NCBI GenBank assembly: GCA_015680685.1
Contig: MNCI01035712.1
Span: 64,001 to 124,000 of the forward strand
Direction: 5' to 3'
Length of the DNA: 60,000 nucleotides
Source of the DNA: Gnetum montanum
Taxonomy: Eukaryota; Streptophyta; Gnetopsida; Gnetales; Gnetaceae
Below the pieces are notes generated by a model. It did not search any database. It was not told where the DNA came from and saw only the letters and a program-made list of their open reading frames with translations. The position numbers and the translations under genes were made by a program. Numbering within the stretch: position 1 is the first letter of the stretch; each line of letters starts with the position of its first letter. Positions 33,825-45,970 of the stretch are shown one piece after another.

Positions 33825-36559
33825 GTTCAGCGAATTATTTTTCTTTGCTTATAGATCGCCTCCTTCATATTTCTTAGACTATTGTAATCTACAGCATGTA
33901 TTCTTTATTTCAATAGATATCATTTTAAAAGCAGATTGCTTGTTGGCCAAATGCCTTGACAATGCCAGTATTACAAGTGCAGCACAGTTGCTGACGTAAA
34001 AGATTTGCCATTGCTAATCCGTAGGGTTTCGAGTGTTCCATGGTTTGTGACTATTGACAAGGAAAAGGTGAACCAGAATCGGTTTGTGGAAATGCTAATT
34101 ATTTGAAAAGCTGAATGAGATTAAATTTAGTGCCGGTGAAATCTAATGATCATGCACGTAGTGTTTTTAGGCTAAGAAATTATTGTTTAAGCTACAATAC
34201 TATTGGTATAAAGTACAAGTAAAATTTTAAAAAAATTAGTGAATTTGGAGTTAAAATGGGTGAGAGAAACCTATATTTAATGGAATCTATAGGACCCTTC
34301 ATAATCAATCTCTAACATTTCACTACAATTTTCTTTTCCAAAATTTTCAAAACATCAAGCTAGACTTTAGCAACTAATAAGAGTATGACAACATAATGGT
34401 AGGTTGATTGCAAGGCCTAGGTGACTTCTTACCTTCATTGACCTTAACATGTTGATGACATAGAACTTTTCTTCTCTTCATAATTCTAACAATTATGAAT
34501 CAATTGCATATTGCCAATCTTCACTAGTACTATGATAACTCAAAGAATTGCTTAGCCAAAGGTGCTGACTATCACTTCCCATCACCTATTTCAAGTTCTA
34601 TTTTACAAGTAACACTAATGAATGTGGTTGGATGTTATTCAAATTTTCTACTATGTTTTCGCTAAACAAGATAATTTAATTTATAAAGGCTTTAAATAAT
34701 GGCTAGGGATAAAAAATATATAGGCTTCAACAACATTGCCTATGCAATGTGGTGTTGCAGTCTCACATTGAGGGCTATCTAACTCAAAAAATCTAGTTGC
34801 CATCTAGTTGGGAGTATTTTCTATACTACACAAATAAGGCTTGACTTAACCATCATTTTTAGACTACACTTTCATATAACCCCAAGATAGGTGACTAGGG
34901 ATCATATGTGAGATGGGTACACACTTACGAATCATGCTTACATCATTGAAAACCTTTGGGTGTTGTGCAAGTCAACCTCATGGGTCCAATGGCTCAGGAT
35001 ATTAAGCCTAGGTAAACATATATACAAATAGGGTTGGATAGTGGTGCTTATCTCTACATCTAAGGCAAGGTGTTTATAAGGACATAAACAATGCAACCCA
35101 TCCATTCAGGGTAGGGATATGAATATATTATTCAAAAAAGTATTTAAGGTCCCCTAAAATGGTACATACTTCATAGAAGGCACACCAACCAAATGCATCA
35201 TTTACTTAGTTACTAGTTTATTTTTATAAAAGATAAGTAAACATACTTGTATATTTTCTTTCTCTTCTTTGCCCACATAAAAGAACCTTTTTGCTGGTAA
35301 ATTTAGGGATTAATACATTAAAACAAGAATAAATGAATAATGAATTGCTTGCATAAAAGGAAAGTCTAACTATGAAAAAATTTACAATGCATTGTCCTTG
35401 GCATTTCAAGAAAATACTTTAAGAAACTTTTAATATTTCATATTGCAACTATCATCTGTTCTAATAGAAAGAAAACAACTTTGGATTCTACTTTTCAAAT
35501 GTTAGCCAGAGCATGAACACATGAAACAAGGAAGAGGTATAATGACCAAAAATTGCTATATTTTGTCTTCGCATTCATTAGGAGTAAGGAGCTGAAGTTC
35601 TATGGATCAGAAAATTGGATGATTATTTTGTTTCTTTAGTTTTCTCAAGTTTTCAAAATGTAAAAGGGGAAACAACACTTTATTTTTTTAATTTTTTTTA
35701 ATTGCAACAACAGGGTCTATTCATGTTTCACACCAAAGATCATGGCTGATTTTTTTTTCACAGTTTAAATAAGGTGATAAGAATTAAACAGTGTTTTCCT
35801 CCATCATGCGGCATTCTATGATCTGAATTTTGTTCTCTTAAAGAATCGGAATTTGTCTTCTTTCCCTACTGACTTATAAAGAACTTCACAGAGACCCTAG
35901 AAGTTGCATGACAATTGAAAGCCTATACAGTATAAAAAGGGGACATAAAATGTTGTTCTCTTTCACACTCTGATTTTCCCTCTATTTTTAGCAGATTCTG
36001 TCTCTAAACTAGGAATCATCATAATCAAGGAACTAAAATCTGATTTGAAGCAAACAAAATAAGTAAATTCCATGTAATCATATGCCAAATTTAAAGGAGA
36101 GAACAAAAAAAAATTGAAATGTACCAAGCTTGATTACCATGATGGATTAACATGGTGCCAATGTTTTGGAATTTCATTATTAAGTTTTCTAGCTTCATAT
36201 TTTCACATTGAGAGAAATGTGAGCTTAAACACAATAAATTGGGACTTGACAACTCTCTCAACAAATCCCACAAAATTGACCATGAAAATGCTCAACAACA
36301 AAAAAAACATGTCCACTCCACTTTCCATCATGCAAAAAACACAATCAATCATCAATATATATAATTCCCTTTTTATTTTAGTGAGTGCTCAATGGACCCT
36401 TTGGCCATTTAGCTATCACACATTATGTATCTCCAAGCCTAGAGCATTTTGTAGCCCACACAAGAATCACCAAACTTGGCTAGAATGATGGGGGACATTC
36501 ATTAATAATGTTCACAAAAACATAAAATACTAAGTGCACATAAATAGGATCATCACCTA

Positions 36560-36680
36560 GAGCATCAATGCTCATCCTACCAAGTAGGGTCTTGGGAGGT
36601 TCGGTGGATGAGTGAAAGCCTAACCTTTTCAAGTAGTTGCACCTAAGCTCAAACCCATGTCTTCGAACTTGAGAAACAAA
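36560..36680. repeat. Dispersed repeat, copy related to 53330-53420
   Basis: It shares the order gtc-t-gGAGGttcGGTgGATGAGTGAAAG, then cTAACCtcTTC-AGT, then a TTGAGAAACAA block with 53330-53420. Each copy lies in a different intron of the pseudogene. Class unknown; it could be part of a SINE with the tRNA-like segment that follows. Confidence 0.6.
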
Positions 36681-36724
36681 TAGCTTACAATCACTTTAAA
36701 TGATGGTACATACAATGTGTCAAA

Positions 36725-36790
36725 TTAGCATGGGAATTGAACTTGTGGCTTCCAAATCACAAGTTGCATGCCTTAACCAACTGATCAAAA
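36725..36790 (-). repeat. tRNA-like SINE segment
   Basis: On the minus strand GATCAGTTGGTTAAGG (36786-36771) resembles a tRNA A box, and AGTTCAATTCCC (36743-36732) a B box at about the right spacing. No cloverleaf closes fully, so this is a tRNA-derived SINE head rather than a tRNA gene. Confidence 0.5.
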
Positions 36791-36799
36791 AACTACTAA

Positions 36800-38540
36800 C
36801 TCATAAGCCCAGTACATTATTGCCAAAAATCATATCTATGACTAGTGAAAGATCCTATGCATGACTCACAATTCACAAGAAATCCAACATGCCCCAATGA
36901 AACAATCCTCAACTTGTCCAAGACAGAAAAGAAACAATCATCACTAATTTAGGTACAATAAAGGTATAGAATACACTCTCTAGAAATGGGTTGATCAATT
37001 TCGGGAAGAAGAAGACACTTCAGGCATGGGTTATTATCCAGTCAATAGCCTCAAGGATCAAGTCAAAACAACAAACCCAAGGTGGAGCCAAAAACCTCTA
37101 AGAACATCAAAGATAGATAGTCCTTAGAGTCAACCTCTACATTCTCCAAAATCTGCTACAAATAGCCTCTAATAGTGGTAAGAAGGTCAGCCTTCCAAGC
37201 ATCAACTAAGAACTCACACGATCACTCAAGATAGTCCAAAGGATAGACTAAGAACAAGCAAGGAACATATACCTTTTCTTTTCTGTATCTCTTTTGCTCT
37301 TCAAATTAACATAGTCTGACTCACTTGAAAAAAGGTGAAAACAAGAGTAAAATATTCACGATTTATATTATGAGGACAACCTCAAGGTTTGGGCAAGATT
37401 TGTGCACAAAAGGCTACACAATGGGCAAGAATTGGACATCCTATGCACCAAAAATCCCTTTTTTTATTCATGACATGATGATTATTTAATTCGAACAAGC
37501 AAAATCTTAAGTGAGAAGATATAAGTGAGAGTGACAACACCTAAGAGAACCATGGGCCCCTATTAAATGAGCCATTTGTCCTTTTTTCTACCATTAATAC
37601 AAAGTATACAATATAGTTATTAAAAATAGATATCACCATGAACATGTTCAAAAGGTAACGTCAAGCGCACATCACCATTCTACTTAATTTTTCTCATGGA
37701 CTTTTCACTTGTGGCCCACCTTTATTCTTTTTCAGCCAGTAATATGAAGTAGACTATAAATATATTAAAAAAAGATGTCACCATGAGCATGTTCAAAAAT
37801 TAATATCAAACACACATCACCAATCTACATACTTTTTCTCATTGATGTTTTACTTGTGACCCCACTTTTTAGCTTGTTTTAAGTCACTTTAACTTTATAA
37901 GGCTAAGAGGGTTTCTAATTTAGTTTTGGTCTTTTATTTATTTTTTATAATTCCTATATTTTGGCCAGCAAAAGTTATTGATATTGAACTTTCTATACAT
38001 AAAATGTTAGACATGTTGAGTTAGTTAAAATGAGCACAAATGTCATAATTACCATGCTAAAAATTAATACTTTAATTGAACCAAAGAAAATATGGGCCCA
38101 CAAGGTACTTTTTTAACCATTCACCATTAAAATCTCAAAATGTAAGACTCAAATCAAGAAAATAACCATAGATCTATATTCTACATACGAGATCGAGCTA
38201 GTCTATCAAATTTAAGTACAATTTGGAAACTTTGAATCTTTTATGTAATTTCATTAATTAAACATTTAATAAATTAAAAATTCCAACAGACACCACATTA
38301 AATTATGGATCGAATTTTTCTTAATTTCATAGTTAATAAAAATATATTTTCTATCTTAAAATAATAAATAATTAGAAAGAGATTATGAATAATCAATAAA
38401 TTTTCTTAAATCACCTAATAAAAAGTATTAACTTAGATGCATTAGTCACATTTGCAAATATATACAAGCTTCAAAGCAAGTTCGAGTCTAAGTATCTAAT
38501 AGTAGTATTAAAGTCACATTTACAAATGTGGGGCACTACA
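36800..38540 (-). repeat. LTR-like repeat (second copy)
   Basis: It is related to 23260-23580 and 31320-32433. In reverse it starts TGTAGTGCCCCACATTTG, which looks like a Copia or Gypsy LTR terminus. No coding domain seen, so it could be a solo LTR of about 1.7 kb or a non-coding element. The left end is not precise. Confidence 0.5.
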
Positions 38541-39136
38541 GAATCCAAACACACAGTAGCTACAACATGGGAAAATGTGACAGATAAAGGTTTAATGATT
38601 TCATGGTCCATTCTTAACAAGGGTAATTTCCAGTCATTGGCAGTGTTAGACAACAATTTTTGTTAGCAAGCATTATTGTAATAAGGATAAATCAAAACTA
38701 TGATAATCTTATAGCGTATTTAGTATAATTACTACTTTTAAATTGATTTGTTTCATTGTTGAAACTAATGATGCTTTGAATTCTCTAGGTAAAGCCTCTT
38801 TTTGGGTTGTCAATATCTTACTTGAGTATTCTAGAGTCACATGTCAAGAATAGATCAGTTGGTTTAGTTGAGGCATAAGTCTTTGAATGCTACAAATGGC
38901 TATCCTGGAAATTATATTTTTGCATGCAGCTAGCTTAAAATCTTTGTCATGACCCCATGTTTTAATTTTAAATTAACAAACAATAATTAATGTTTAAGTT
39001 GTTTTTCCTTAATAATTAAAGTGCTAATAATCGAAGAGGTTTTCTAACTTATGAGATGATGTAGAATGTTTAATTACATAGTAGAAATGCCATTACCTAA
39101 CTGATGATCAACGTTATTCCTTTATGATCCTATCAG

Positions 39137-39244
39137 GTTGAATTATTTGGGCACATGGCTTTGCTAGGCCATATATATAGAGGTAGACAGCCTATTCATT
39201 GGAGCCCTTCATCATAAATTGCACTTGGTGAGGCTGAATTGGAG
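39137..39244 (+). pseudogene. IleRS exon C (TAA stop)
   Basis: Reads VELFGHMALLGHIYRGRQPI, HWSPSS, stop, then IALGEAELE. The conserved Arg/Lys after HWSPSS is replaced by TAA at 39215-39217. CAG acceptor and GT donor intact. Confidence 0.93.
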
Positions 39245-39638
39245 GTTTGATTGCTTTCATCATTTTTTGAGATCATTACTTTTTTGGTCTCTCTTGTTAT
39301 GTTGGTAGTTGATAGTTGATACCATTACTTATTTAAATGCTTTCCTTTATGAATACTAGACAAAGGCCTTTTGATATTTAATTTAAGCATGACACATTGT
39401 CCCATTTCTTTTTAGTTTATTTATTTTTAATGTTATTTTGTTATCAATAAGAGGTCTTTCCTCAAATAGGTTTCTCATCTACCATGATGTCTTAATTGAT
39501 TTCATAATACACGACATATTTTAACAAGCTATTAATTTATAATTAGTTGTTACGAACATATTCTAACCTTGAATTTGGTAACAACTATAATCCTGAATTA
39601 TTTTATGTCCTTAATTTGTTTTTTTTTTTCCTTTTTAG
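39245..39638 (+). other. Intron 394 bp, no other feature
   Basis: GTTTGA donor and a T-rich tract before tttttag. Nothing else seen. Confidence 0.7.
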
Positions 39639-39789
39639 TATCTAGAAGGTCACATCTCAAAAAGCATCTATGCTTCTTTTAAACTTGTGAAAGTACCTGA
39701 TGGTGTTTCTAAAGTGTTACAGGAATTTCTCTCAAATGTAGGTCTAGCTATTTGGACAACAACTCCCTCAACAATCCCTGGGAATGCTG
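39639..39789 (+). pseudogene. IleRS exon D (editing-domain entry, altered motif)
   Basis: Reads [17 protein letters not shown] and, at the end, [11 protein letters not shown]. IleRS enzymes normally have TTTPWT(I/L/M)PAN here, so the conserved Trp is Ser (TCA, at least two base changes) and the Ala before Asn is a Gly. The frame is otherwise open; the last base is the first base of a split codon. Confidence 0.92.
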
Positions 39790-41382
39790 GTAAGCATGGG
39801 CTGCAAGATGTCCTTTTCGTACAACTTTGACAATTAACTACTTTGAATTTTACTTCAAAGTACTCCAAACAGGTAGGCATTGCATGTGTTTTCACACATA
39901 TGGTGCAATTAGACTACATGAGTGCTATTGGTTTTTTTGGATTGTCATTGCAAACATAATGCTATTTTGATATGTATGTTTTTAGTCCCACATTTCACAT
40001 TGATCTATTGATCTTTGTTTATTGTTTCCAAGGGATATTTGAATAACCTTTATTGTGGAAGACATTCCATTAAAATTATATCTTTTACTTGAATAGCCAG
40101 GTTGCTTGTCAATTAAAAAATCCAGGTTATCTGTTTTTGAATAAGCGAAAAGAAGATTCTCCTCATCTTGTTGCCTTTATCCCATCAACATGGTCTAACC
40201 TGTTTGGATAGGCAAAGGATTTGATGTTGTTTTTCTATGGACAGTTATTTATGTAATGTTATGTTTCTGAACATATATTTTTACTGTGCCCTCAGGTAGC
40301 ATGTGTGTCAATATGCCCTTGGAATCAAACTTATGACTTGCACAACCATAAGCTACCTGCTATAACCAAGTGAGCTACGCCTTATTGACAAGGGAAAGGA
40401 AGATTCTATTAATCATAAAATTTTGGATTACATCCATTAAATATTTGTGATCTTAGAGATCTACCATGGAATTTAAAATTAGTCTTATGGCATCAAATCA
40501 TTTCTGAAATTGGTTTACAACCTCCTAAATCTTGCTAGTTTCAAAGCTTCAGGTATCGTTAATGTACATGCTCTCCCCAACGTGTCTCTAGGCTGTTTTC
40601 ACTATATTGAAAGGTTTGGTGATTTCCTTCCTTATTCTAAAAGACACCTTTCTAGCAAAGCAACCCGGCTTTTATTTGTGCATTATTTTCCACCGGTACA
40701 TATGTTGTCCAATAATATTGCTAATGTGCCAATAATATGGCCCTTCTAAAAATTCTATGGTATAATTGAAATACTTCTTTGTCACTTGTATCTGCATTAC
40801 ATGCTTATTCGTTAACCCTCATGCTAGCATTCCCAAAAATGCCATATTTCACTAATGCAGTCTTTTAAGCCTAAGCCCAACACATTTTCATGGACAGCAT
40901 ACTTTAGTACAATATATAAGGGGTGAGTTTCCCTTTACCCTTTCTAGGATCCTGCAAGAGAGTTTTATCTCAAAATTTGACATTATTGGTAGTTAATAAG
41001 CATGACATTGAAATCATTGGAGCAGCTATATTAAGAAGCTTACCGTACCAGTCAATCAATCTTTGAACCACTGTGTACAAAAACTCTAGTCTACTTATTA
41101 TTGTAATTTGTTCCAAGAAATAGTGGCATAGTCGGATTTGCCTCAAAGACCAGCTAATTTATGTCACAATGACATTATTAATATTTTGTTTCTCTGAATG
41201 ATTGACATAATTATTTTAAAGCCATTTATATCACATCTGAAAAGTTAATTTAAAGAAGTTTGCTTTTGTTTCTCAAGCATTTTTTTTGTCTCCACATGGT
41301 TTGATTAAAGACATTTGTCATTTATCTTATCTGTCATGTTGCCTTCTAGACTAATCCTTAGTTCACTTTTGTGTGATCTCAG
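39790..41382 (+). other. 1.6-kb intron with a SINE-like element
   Basis: Contains a tRNA-like segment at 40285-40382. The remainder is AT-rich with short frames lacking motifs. Donor gtaag and acceptor tctcag are intact. Confidence 0.65.
40285..40382 (-). repeat. tRNA-derived SINE head
   Basis: The minus strand reads GGCGTAGCTCACTTGGTTAT (40381-40362), like a tRNA 5' end with A box, and AGTTTGATTCC (40330-40320), like a B box. This is the usual RNA polymerase III promoter layout of plant SINEs. It is not a complete tRNA. Confidence 0.6.
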
Positions 41383-41635
41383 TTATTGCAGTGAATGACA
41401 AGCTGACTTATGTAGTGGTTGAGATATGCCCTTCAGAAAACATAACTGAAGAAACAAAAAAAACAAAAAACAAAAAATCAACCAAAAGGAGAAGTATGTT
41501 TCTTTCAATGTTGGAAAATAGTTTGGTGAATCAATACCTTGTTGTAGCAGTAGATCTTTCTGTTCTTCAGAAAAAGTGGCCTGTTGGTCTTCATATTAAA
41601 ACAACATTTCCTGGTTCCGCTCTTGAAAATTGCAG
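41383..41635 (+). pseudogene. IleRS exon E
   Basis: Reads VIAVNDKLTYVVVEI, a Lys/Thr-rich low-complexity segment (about 41452-41496), then QYLVVAVDLS and HIKTTFPGSALENC. This is the editing-domain part between the TTTP motif and the GGDY block. The frame is open with no lesion. The Lys-rich insert corresponds to the variable loop of plant enzymes. Confidence 0.9.
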
Positions 41636-42299
41636 GTATACATACAAAATTCTTCTAGTATGGGGGCAAAGTATGGTCAAACTTTTTAAAACATAGATAT
41701 ATTTGTATGGAGATTTTATATCTATTTTGGATATGATTCAATACTGTATCTTACTACCTTTTCTTTTCAATATGTTCTAGCCTTTTTGTTCTATTGTTAT
41801 TTGTTGGAGCCAGGAACCATAGGACAAGTCAGGTTTACATTCCAGAAACTGTGATACCATTTTAATGATGGTTAAAATTGTATACAAGATCCAAATGGTT
41901 TCCATGGATGTGATTAATAACATCATTTTCAGTTTTGCTTTAGTTTCAATTTTTATACATAGAAGAATGGGTTTCTCTGCCATGTAGATGTTGATGATGT
42001 TGGGTTCAAGTCCTAGACATGCTACCTAGGAACGCAACATAGATATCAATGTTGTAGTAGGCAAGAAGCCTACTATAAAATATAAATATGTTACCAGGTT
42101 ATAACAAAAGAGCCCAAATTTTGTTTGACAGGGTAAATGTTAAGTTTCCAAGATAACAGAAATTGTGATTGATGAAATAACTTATATTTTGAAAATATGC
42201 TTGAGCGTATATGTATCCTGGGACAATGAGAGGATTTTTGTGTGCATAGTTTTTATCCTAAAATCATTTTATTTAAGGGTTTGTATTTTGATGTTCTAG
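41636..42299 (+). other. Intron 664 bp, no other feature
   Basis: gtatac donor and ttctag acceptor; no repeat or gene recognised. Confidence 0.65.
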
Positions 42300-42586
42300 T
42301 TATATGCATCCCATTGAAAGTTGGGAGTGTCCAGTTGTAATTGGAGGGGATTATATCACAACAGAATCAGGAACAGGGTTGGTTCATACTGCTCCTGGCC
42401 ATGGCCTGGAGGATTTCTCAACAGGTATAAAATACAATCTTCCGGTTCTATCACCTGTGGTTGAACGTTGGATGTTTACTGAGGAAGCTGGACAATTTTC
42501 TGGTTTGGATGTCCTTGGAGATGGAAATTTGGCAGTAATGAATGCAGTGGATCAGAAATTGTCATTAATAATGGAGGAAAGTTATG
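42300..42586 (+). pseudogene. IleRS exon F (editing domain)
   Basis: Reads YMHPIESWECPVVIGGDY, then TTESGTGLVHTAPGHGLEDF and FTEEAGQFSGLDVLGDGN, ending SLIMEESY. These are the hallmark CP1 editing-site blocks of IleRS, which hydrolyse mischarged Val-tRNA-Ile. This exon has no stop or shift; it is the best-preserved part. Confidence 0.95.
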
Positions 42587-45500
42587 GTATGATGCTTTTT
42601 TCTTCATTATCTCATATTATTGTCAATCTATTGCATTTATAGTGAGTAGAAGTGTTTTGCTGAAGTCATAACCATGTGGGCATAATCAGTATTTTGTCAT
42701 GATAATTATTTATTTGCATTTTTAAAATAGTTTGATCAATAATATTAGTTAGCTAACTTCCCATCCAAATCAATGCTTCACTTTACCGATGGACCTCCAA
42801 CACAATGCTTTTTACAATATATAAGTGTGTCTTTTTTTCATGGTAGAATGGTTATGAATCATTGGGCAATGGTTATTAAAAAACTAGGAGGCTAGCAAGC
42901 AAAGATAGTCACAGAGGCAAGTAAGACTGCAATTAATCAAGGCTTGCAAAAATGCAATGCCAATGTATCTTATGTCGTCTTTTAAATCCTCAGTTAATAT
43001 TATTAACAAAATTGAAATATTAGACATATCATTTCTTTGGAGGATGTTTTGTTCAGGCCATCAATAGCATACTATTGCCTAGGGTCATGTTTGTATGCCT
43101 ATTACTAGTGGAGGTTGCATCTTAAAGAGCTAAAACAAGTCTTATTAAGTTAGCCATTCAAATTATCACAAATGATGACAAAGACTGGGTTGAAGATGCA
43201 AGGCATAAGTACCTGTACGGAAATGTGCCTCTATTCAACTATCATATTAGTGTAAATGCCAATGCATTTTGGAGAAGCATTGAAGTAGTGAAACTTATTG
43301 CTCAACAAGCAATTTTAAGACTAATTAATCTTACTGTTATGCGAGTGTAATATTTGATAAGTCTTGAAGTAGAACACTGCCTGTGTACAACTTTAGTGGA
43401 ATTAAAAATTGATGTTGGCACCATAAACATAGGCATATGACTTTTTCATGAGCATTTTGTTAAAATTGTCTATTTCAACTTCATTTGTAGTCATGTATTT
43501 GTGTAGTGGCTCACATAGTAAAAGCCACTCCCTTTTTTGGTTAAAAAAGGGAATATACTCTTAATGCAAATTAAATTGATCATTTCTAGGTTAGTACTTA
43601 ATTGTTAAGTATTGTTGATATAAAATTTAGTTAATGGTTTTGTTTGTGGAGGGCACATTACATGTACAAATAATGTAGATAAACTATGTGGATAGCATGT
43701 TAGATGGGTTGGTCATATTAAAGAAGCTTAAATAATGAACCTTTGAAAAGAAGGTTGCTACACCACAGTTTCAAGAAGTCAATCAAAAGAAGTAATGTAG
43801 CCAACACTATATTGTTAGGGAAAAGTTATGATGATGATGATGGCATCAAATGGACAAGAATTTAGATAGTTGTTAGATGTTGGTCATATACAATGGGTGG
43901 CTGTTTGTCATTCAATGCTTTTTGGTCTCAAGGCGTATTGGTGAAAAGTCATTTCTATGGATGATGATGAGGTTTTGGCATCATTTGTATTTGTCCTTTG
44001 ACGTAAGGAAATCTTCAAAATATTCACTATGTTGCTTTACTATATCCAAGTTTGCAAGCTTTCTAAGATCCTACTTTTAAAAGTATTTTATATTTTGCGA
44101 ACTATCATGTGGACATTGTTTACTCATTATTTTTATTGACTTCCAAAACAATGCTTATTATTGACCTGGTCCCATTTTTGTGATTTAAGGTTTTCTGTTA
44201 AATTATTTTTTCATTTCTAGACAGTAAATAAGCTTTAGTTTGTTCACGTTAACTCATCCTACTGTTAATTATGCACTAATATTGATGATCCTTTTGTTGG
44301 GCTCGACTTGGCTGTATATCCAATCTACTGCCTATACTTTGACATATGTTACCATCACATATTAGTATAGAAACTATCCTATAAGATGACAAAGTTTAAT
44401 TCATGATTGGATTTGCTTGCATATAACCTATGGCTGAAATGAAGATTGGAATCTGATTATGTGGCATTAGTGTGGATGACACTTGTGGACATATGAGTTA
44501 CCACATCTGCAGATGGATGGTTGTATCTCTCATGAACATTCCCATCTGCTGATACTGTGCTCACTGGTTAATAATTTATTTTACAATTTCTGCCGGTACT
44601 CAAATCCAACTCTCTTGCAATCCACGGTGATGGACTTATGTGTGTTTAGGCATTTGAAGCTGGTATAATTTAACCTGCAAAGAGCATTAATAGAATTGAT
44701 GGAATGAAATTGGGTATTTTAATTTATAAAGGTTGTTTTTGTTATGATTATATTTATAGAGATACACTGTATGATGCTGGTTTTCATACTGATGGAGCAG
44801 TGTCATAAATGAATGTAACCAGGTAAGTTGGGAAGTTAACATGTGACTCACTACATATCAGCTTACCTATTCTTGCACACTTTTTGATACTACAATTGGT
44901 GGTATTCAGAGGAAGATAGTGTATTTTTTATTTTTTTGGAATAGCAGGAATTATACACACTAAAAGATAATTTTACTTAGACAGGTGAATTGTGGGAATC
45001 TTGTAGTGCCTGTTAATTTGGTATTCAGAAATGAATAATGTGAAATGTCCATTTAATTGGCTAAAGGAATAGGATCATTTGGGTTAGTTTTTGGAGTATG
45101 TCTGCTATATATTTTTGCAGCATCACTTTTACTAATGTGTTGAAAAATATTTACTATGTTTCTTTCTATTTGCATGCATTGTGCAAGGATGGCTTTGCTA
45201 TATTTAGTTAAATGATTTTTGAGTTAGCAGTGTTTTTGTTTACTACAAGGCAATGACAAAAGTGATTTAAAAATATTTCCCTTTGTTATGCTAGTGGCTC
45301 GATAGTTTTTGATAGAGCATCTGACCTAGCTAAGCTGCTAGAATATAGTAACCCTTGAACATGTTTGGCCAAGAACTTCTTTCATCCATGAGTCTGTTAT
45401 AATAATTGATAAACTCTTTATTAAGATATAGTAATTTGGTAATTCATTGGCACACGAGATGCTTCATATCAATACTTTTAATTTTATATATAGAATGTTT

Positions 45501-45833
45501 CCTTTGTTTACATGTTCTGTAGACTTATATTTTACTGGGGTGATTAGTTTAGAATTGTTGTATCACAGTTAAACAGCCAACTAAAATGCTTTTCTAAGAA
45601 GGATCAGAATATCTGAATATTTTAAGACATTATTAAAATAGATGATATCATAGCCAGCCATCTAGCTGCAAGATATTAACCAAATTCTTTTTCATTATTT
45701 ATTGAGAATGTCTTTTTATGGACAACATTAATAATACTGTATATTTATTTGTGTTTTATAATTTTATATGTTTTGATAATGTATTTGCATGATGTCATGA
45801 ACTATATATGGTTTTGGGTATGACCAACTACAA
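42587..45833 (+). other. 3.2-kb intron, acceptor mutated
   Basis: Donor GGTATG is intact. The phase requires exon G to begin AG-CAT after an AG acceptor, but the two bases there (45832-45833) are AA. An RTE LINE tail is at about 43640-43850; the rest shows nothing. Confidence 0.7.
43640..43850 (+). mobile_element. RTE LINE 3' tail, truncated
   Basis: The RTE C-terminal block RWVGHIKEA, an AAGGTTGCTACA-like stretch and a GATGATGATGATGG tail near 43829-43843 mark a short, internally deleted RTE end, like the one at 50290-50575. Confidence 0.6.
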
Positions 45834-45970
45834 AGCATAAATATCCATATGATTGGAGGACGAAAAAGCCCACAATTTTTAGAGCAACAGAACAATGGTT
45901 TGCATCTATGGAGCGATTTCATCAAGATGCTTTAGAAGCAATTAAACAAGTAACTTGGATACCATGTTAG
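45834..45970 (+). pseudogene. IleRS exon G (lost acceptor, TAG)
   Basis: Reads [29 protein letters not shown] and VTWIPC, then TAG at 45968-45970 just before the GT donor. The family has Gln (CAG) at that place, so the stop is one C-to-T change. The acceptor before it is AA instead of AG. Confidence 0.9.

Larger units (their letters stand above)
33825..39136 (+). other. 5.3-kb intron filled with repeats
   Basis: This holds a dispersed-repeat piece at 34775-34890 (related to 20115-20275), a repeat at 36560-36680 (related to 53330-53420), a tRNA-like element at 36725-36790 and an LTR-like repeat at about 36800-38540. The rest is AT-rich with no recognisable feature. GT donor and TCAG acceptor are intact. 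Confidence 0.65.

Noticed and set aside
41373-41696. Stand-alone 107-codon gene
   Set aside because: It is IleRS exon E with a few bases of intron at each end; the splice sites and phase fit the neighbouring exons.
41985-42020. B-box-like GGGTTCAAGTCCTA, possible tRNA or SINE
   Set aside because: No matching A box at the right distance and no cloverleaf.
42304-42642. Stand-alone 112-codon gene
   Set aside because: It is IleRS exon F read through into the intron.
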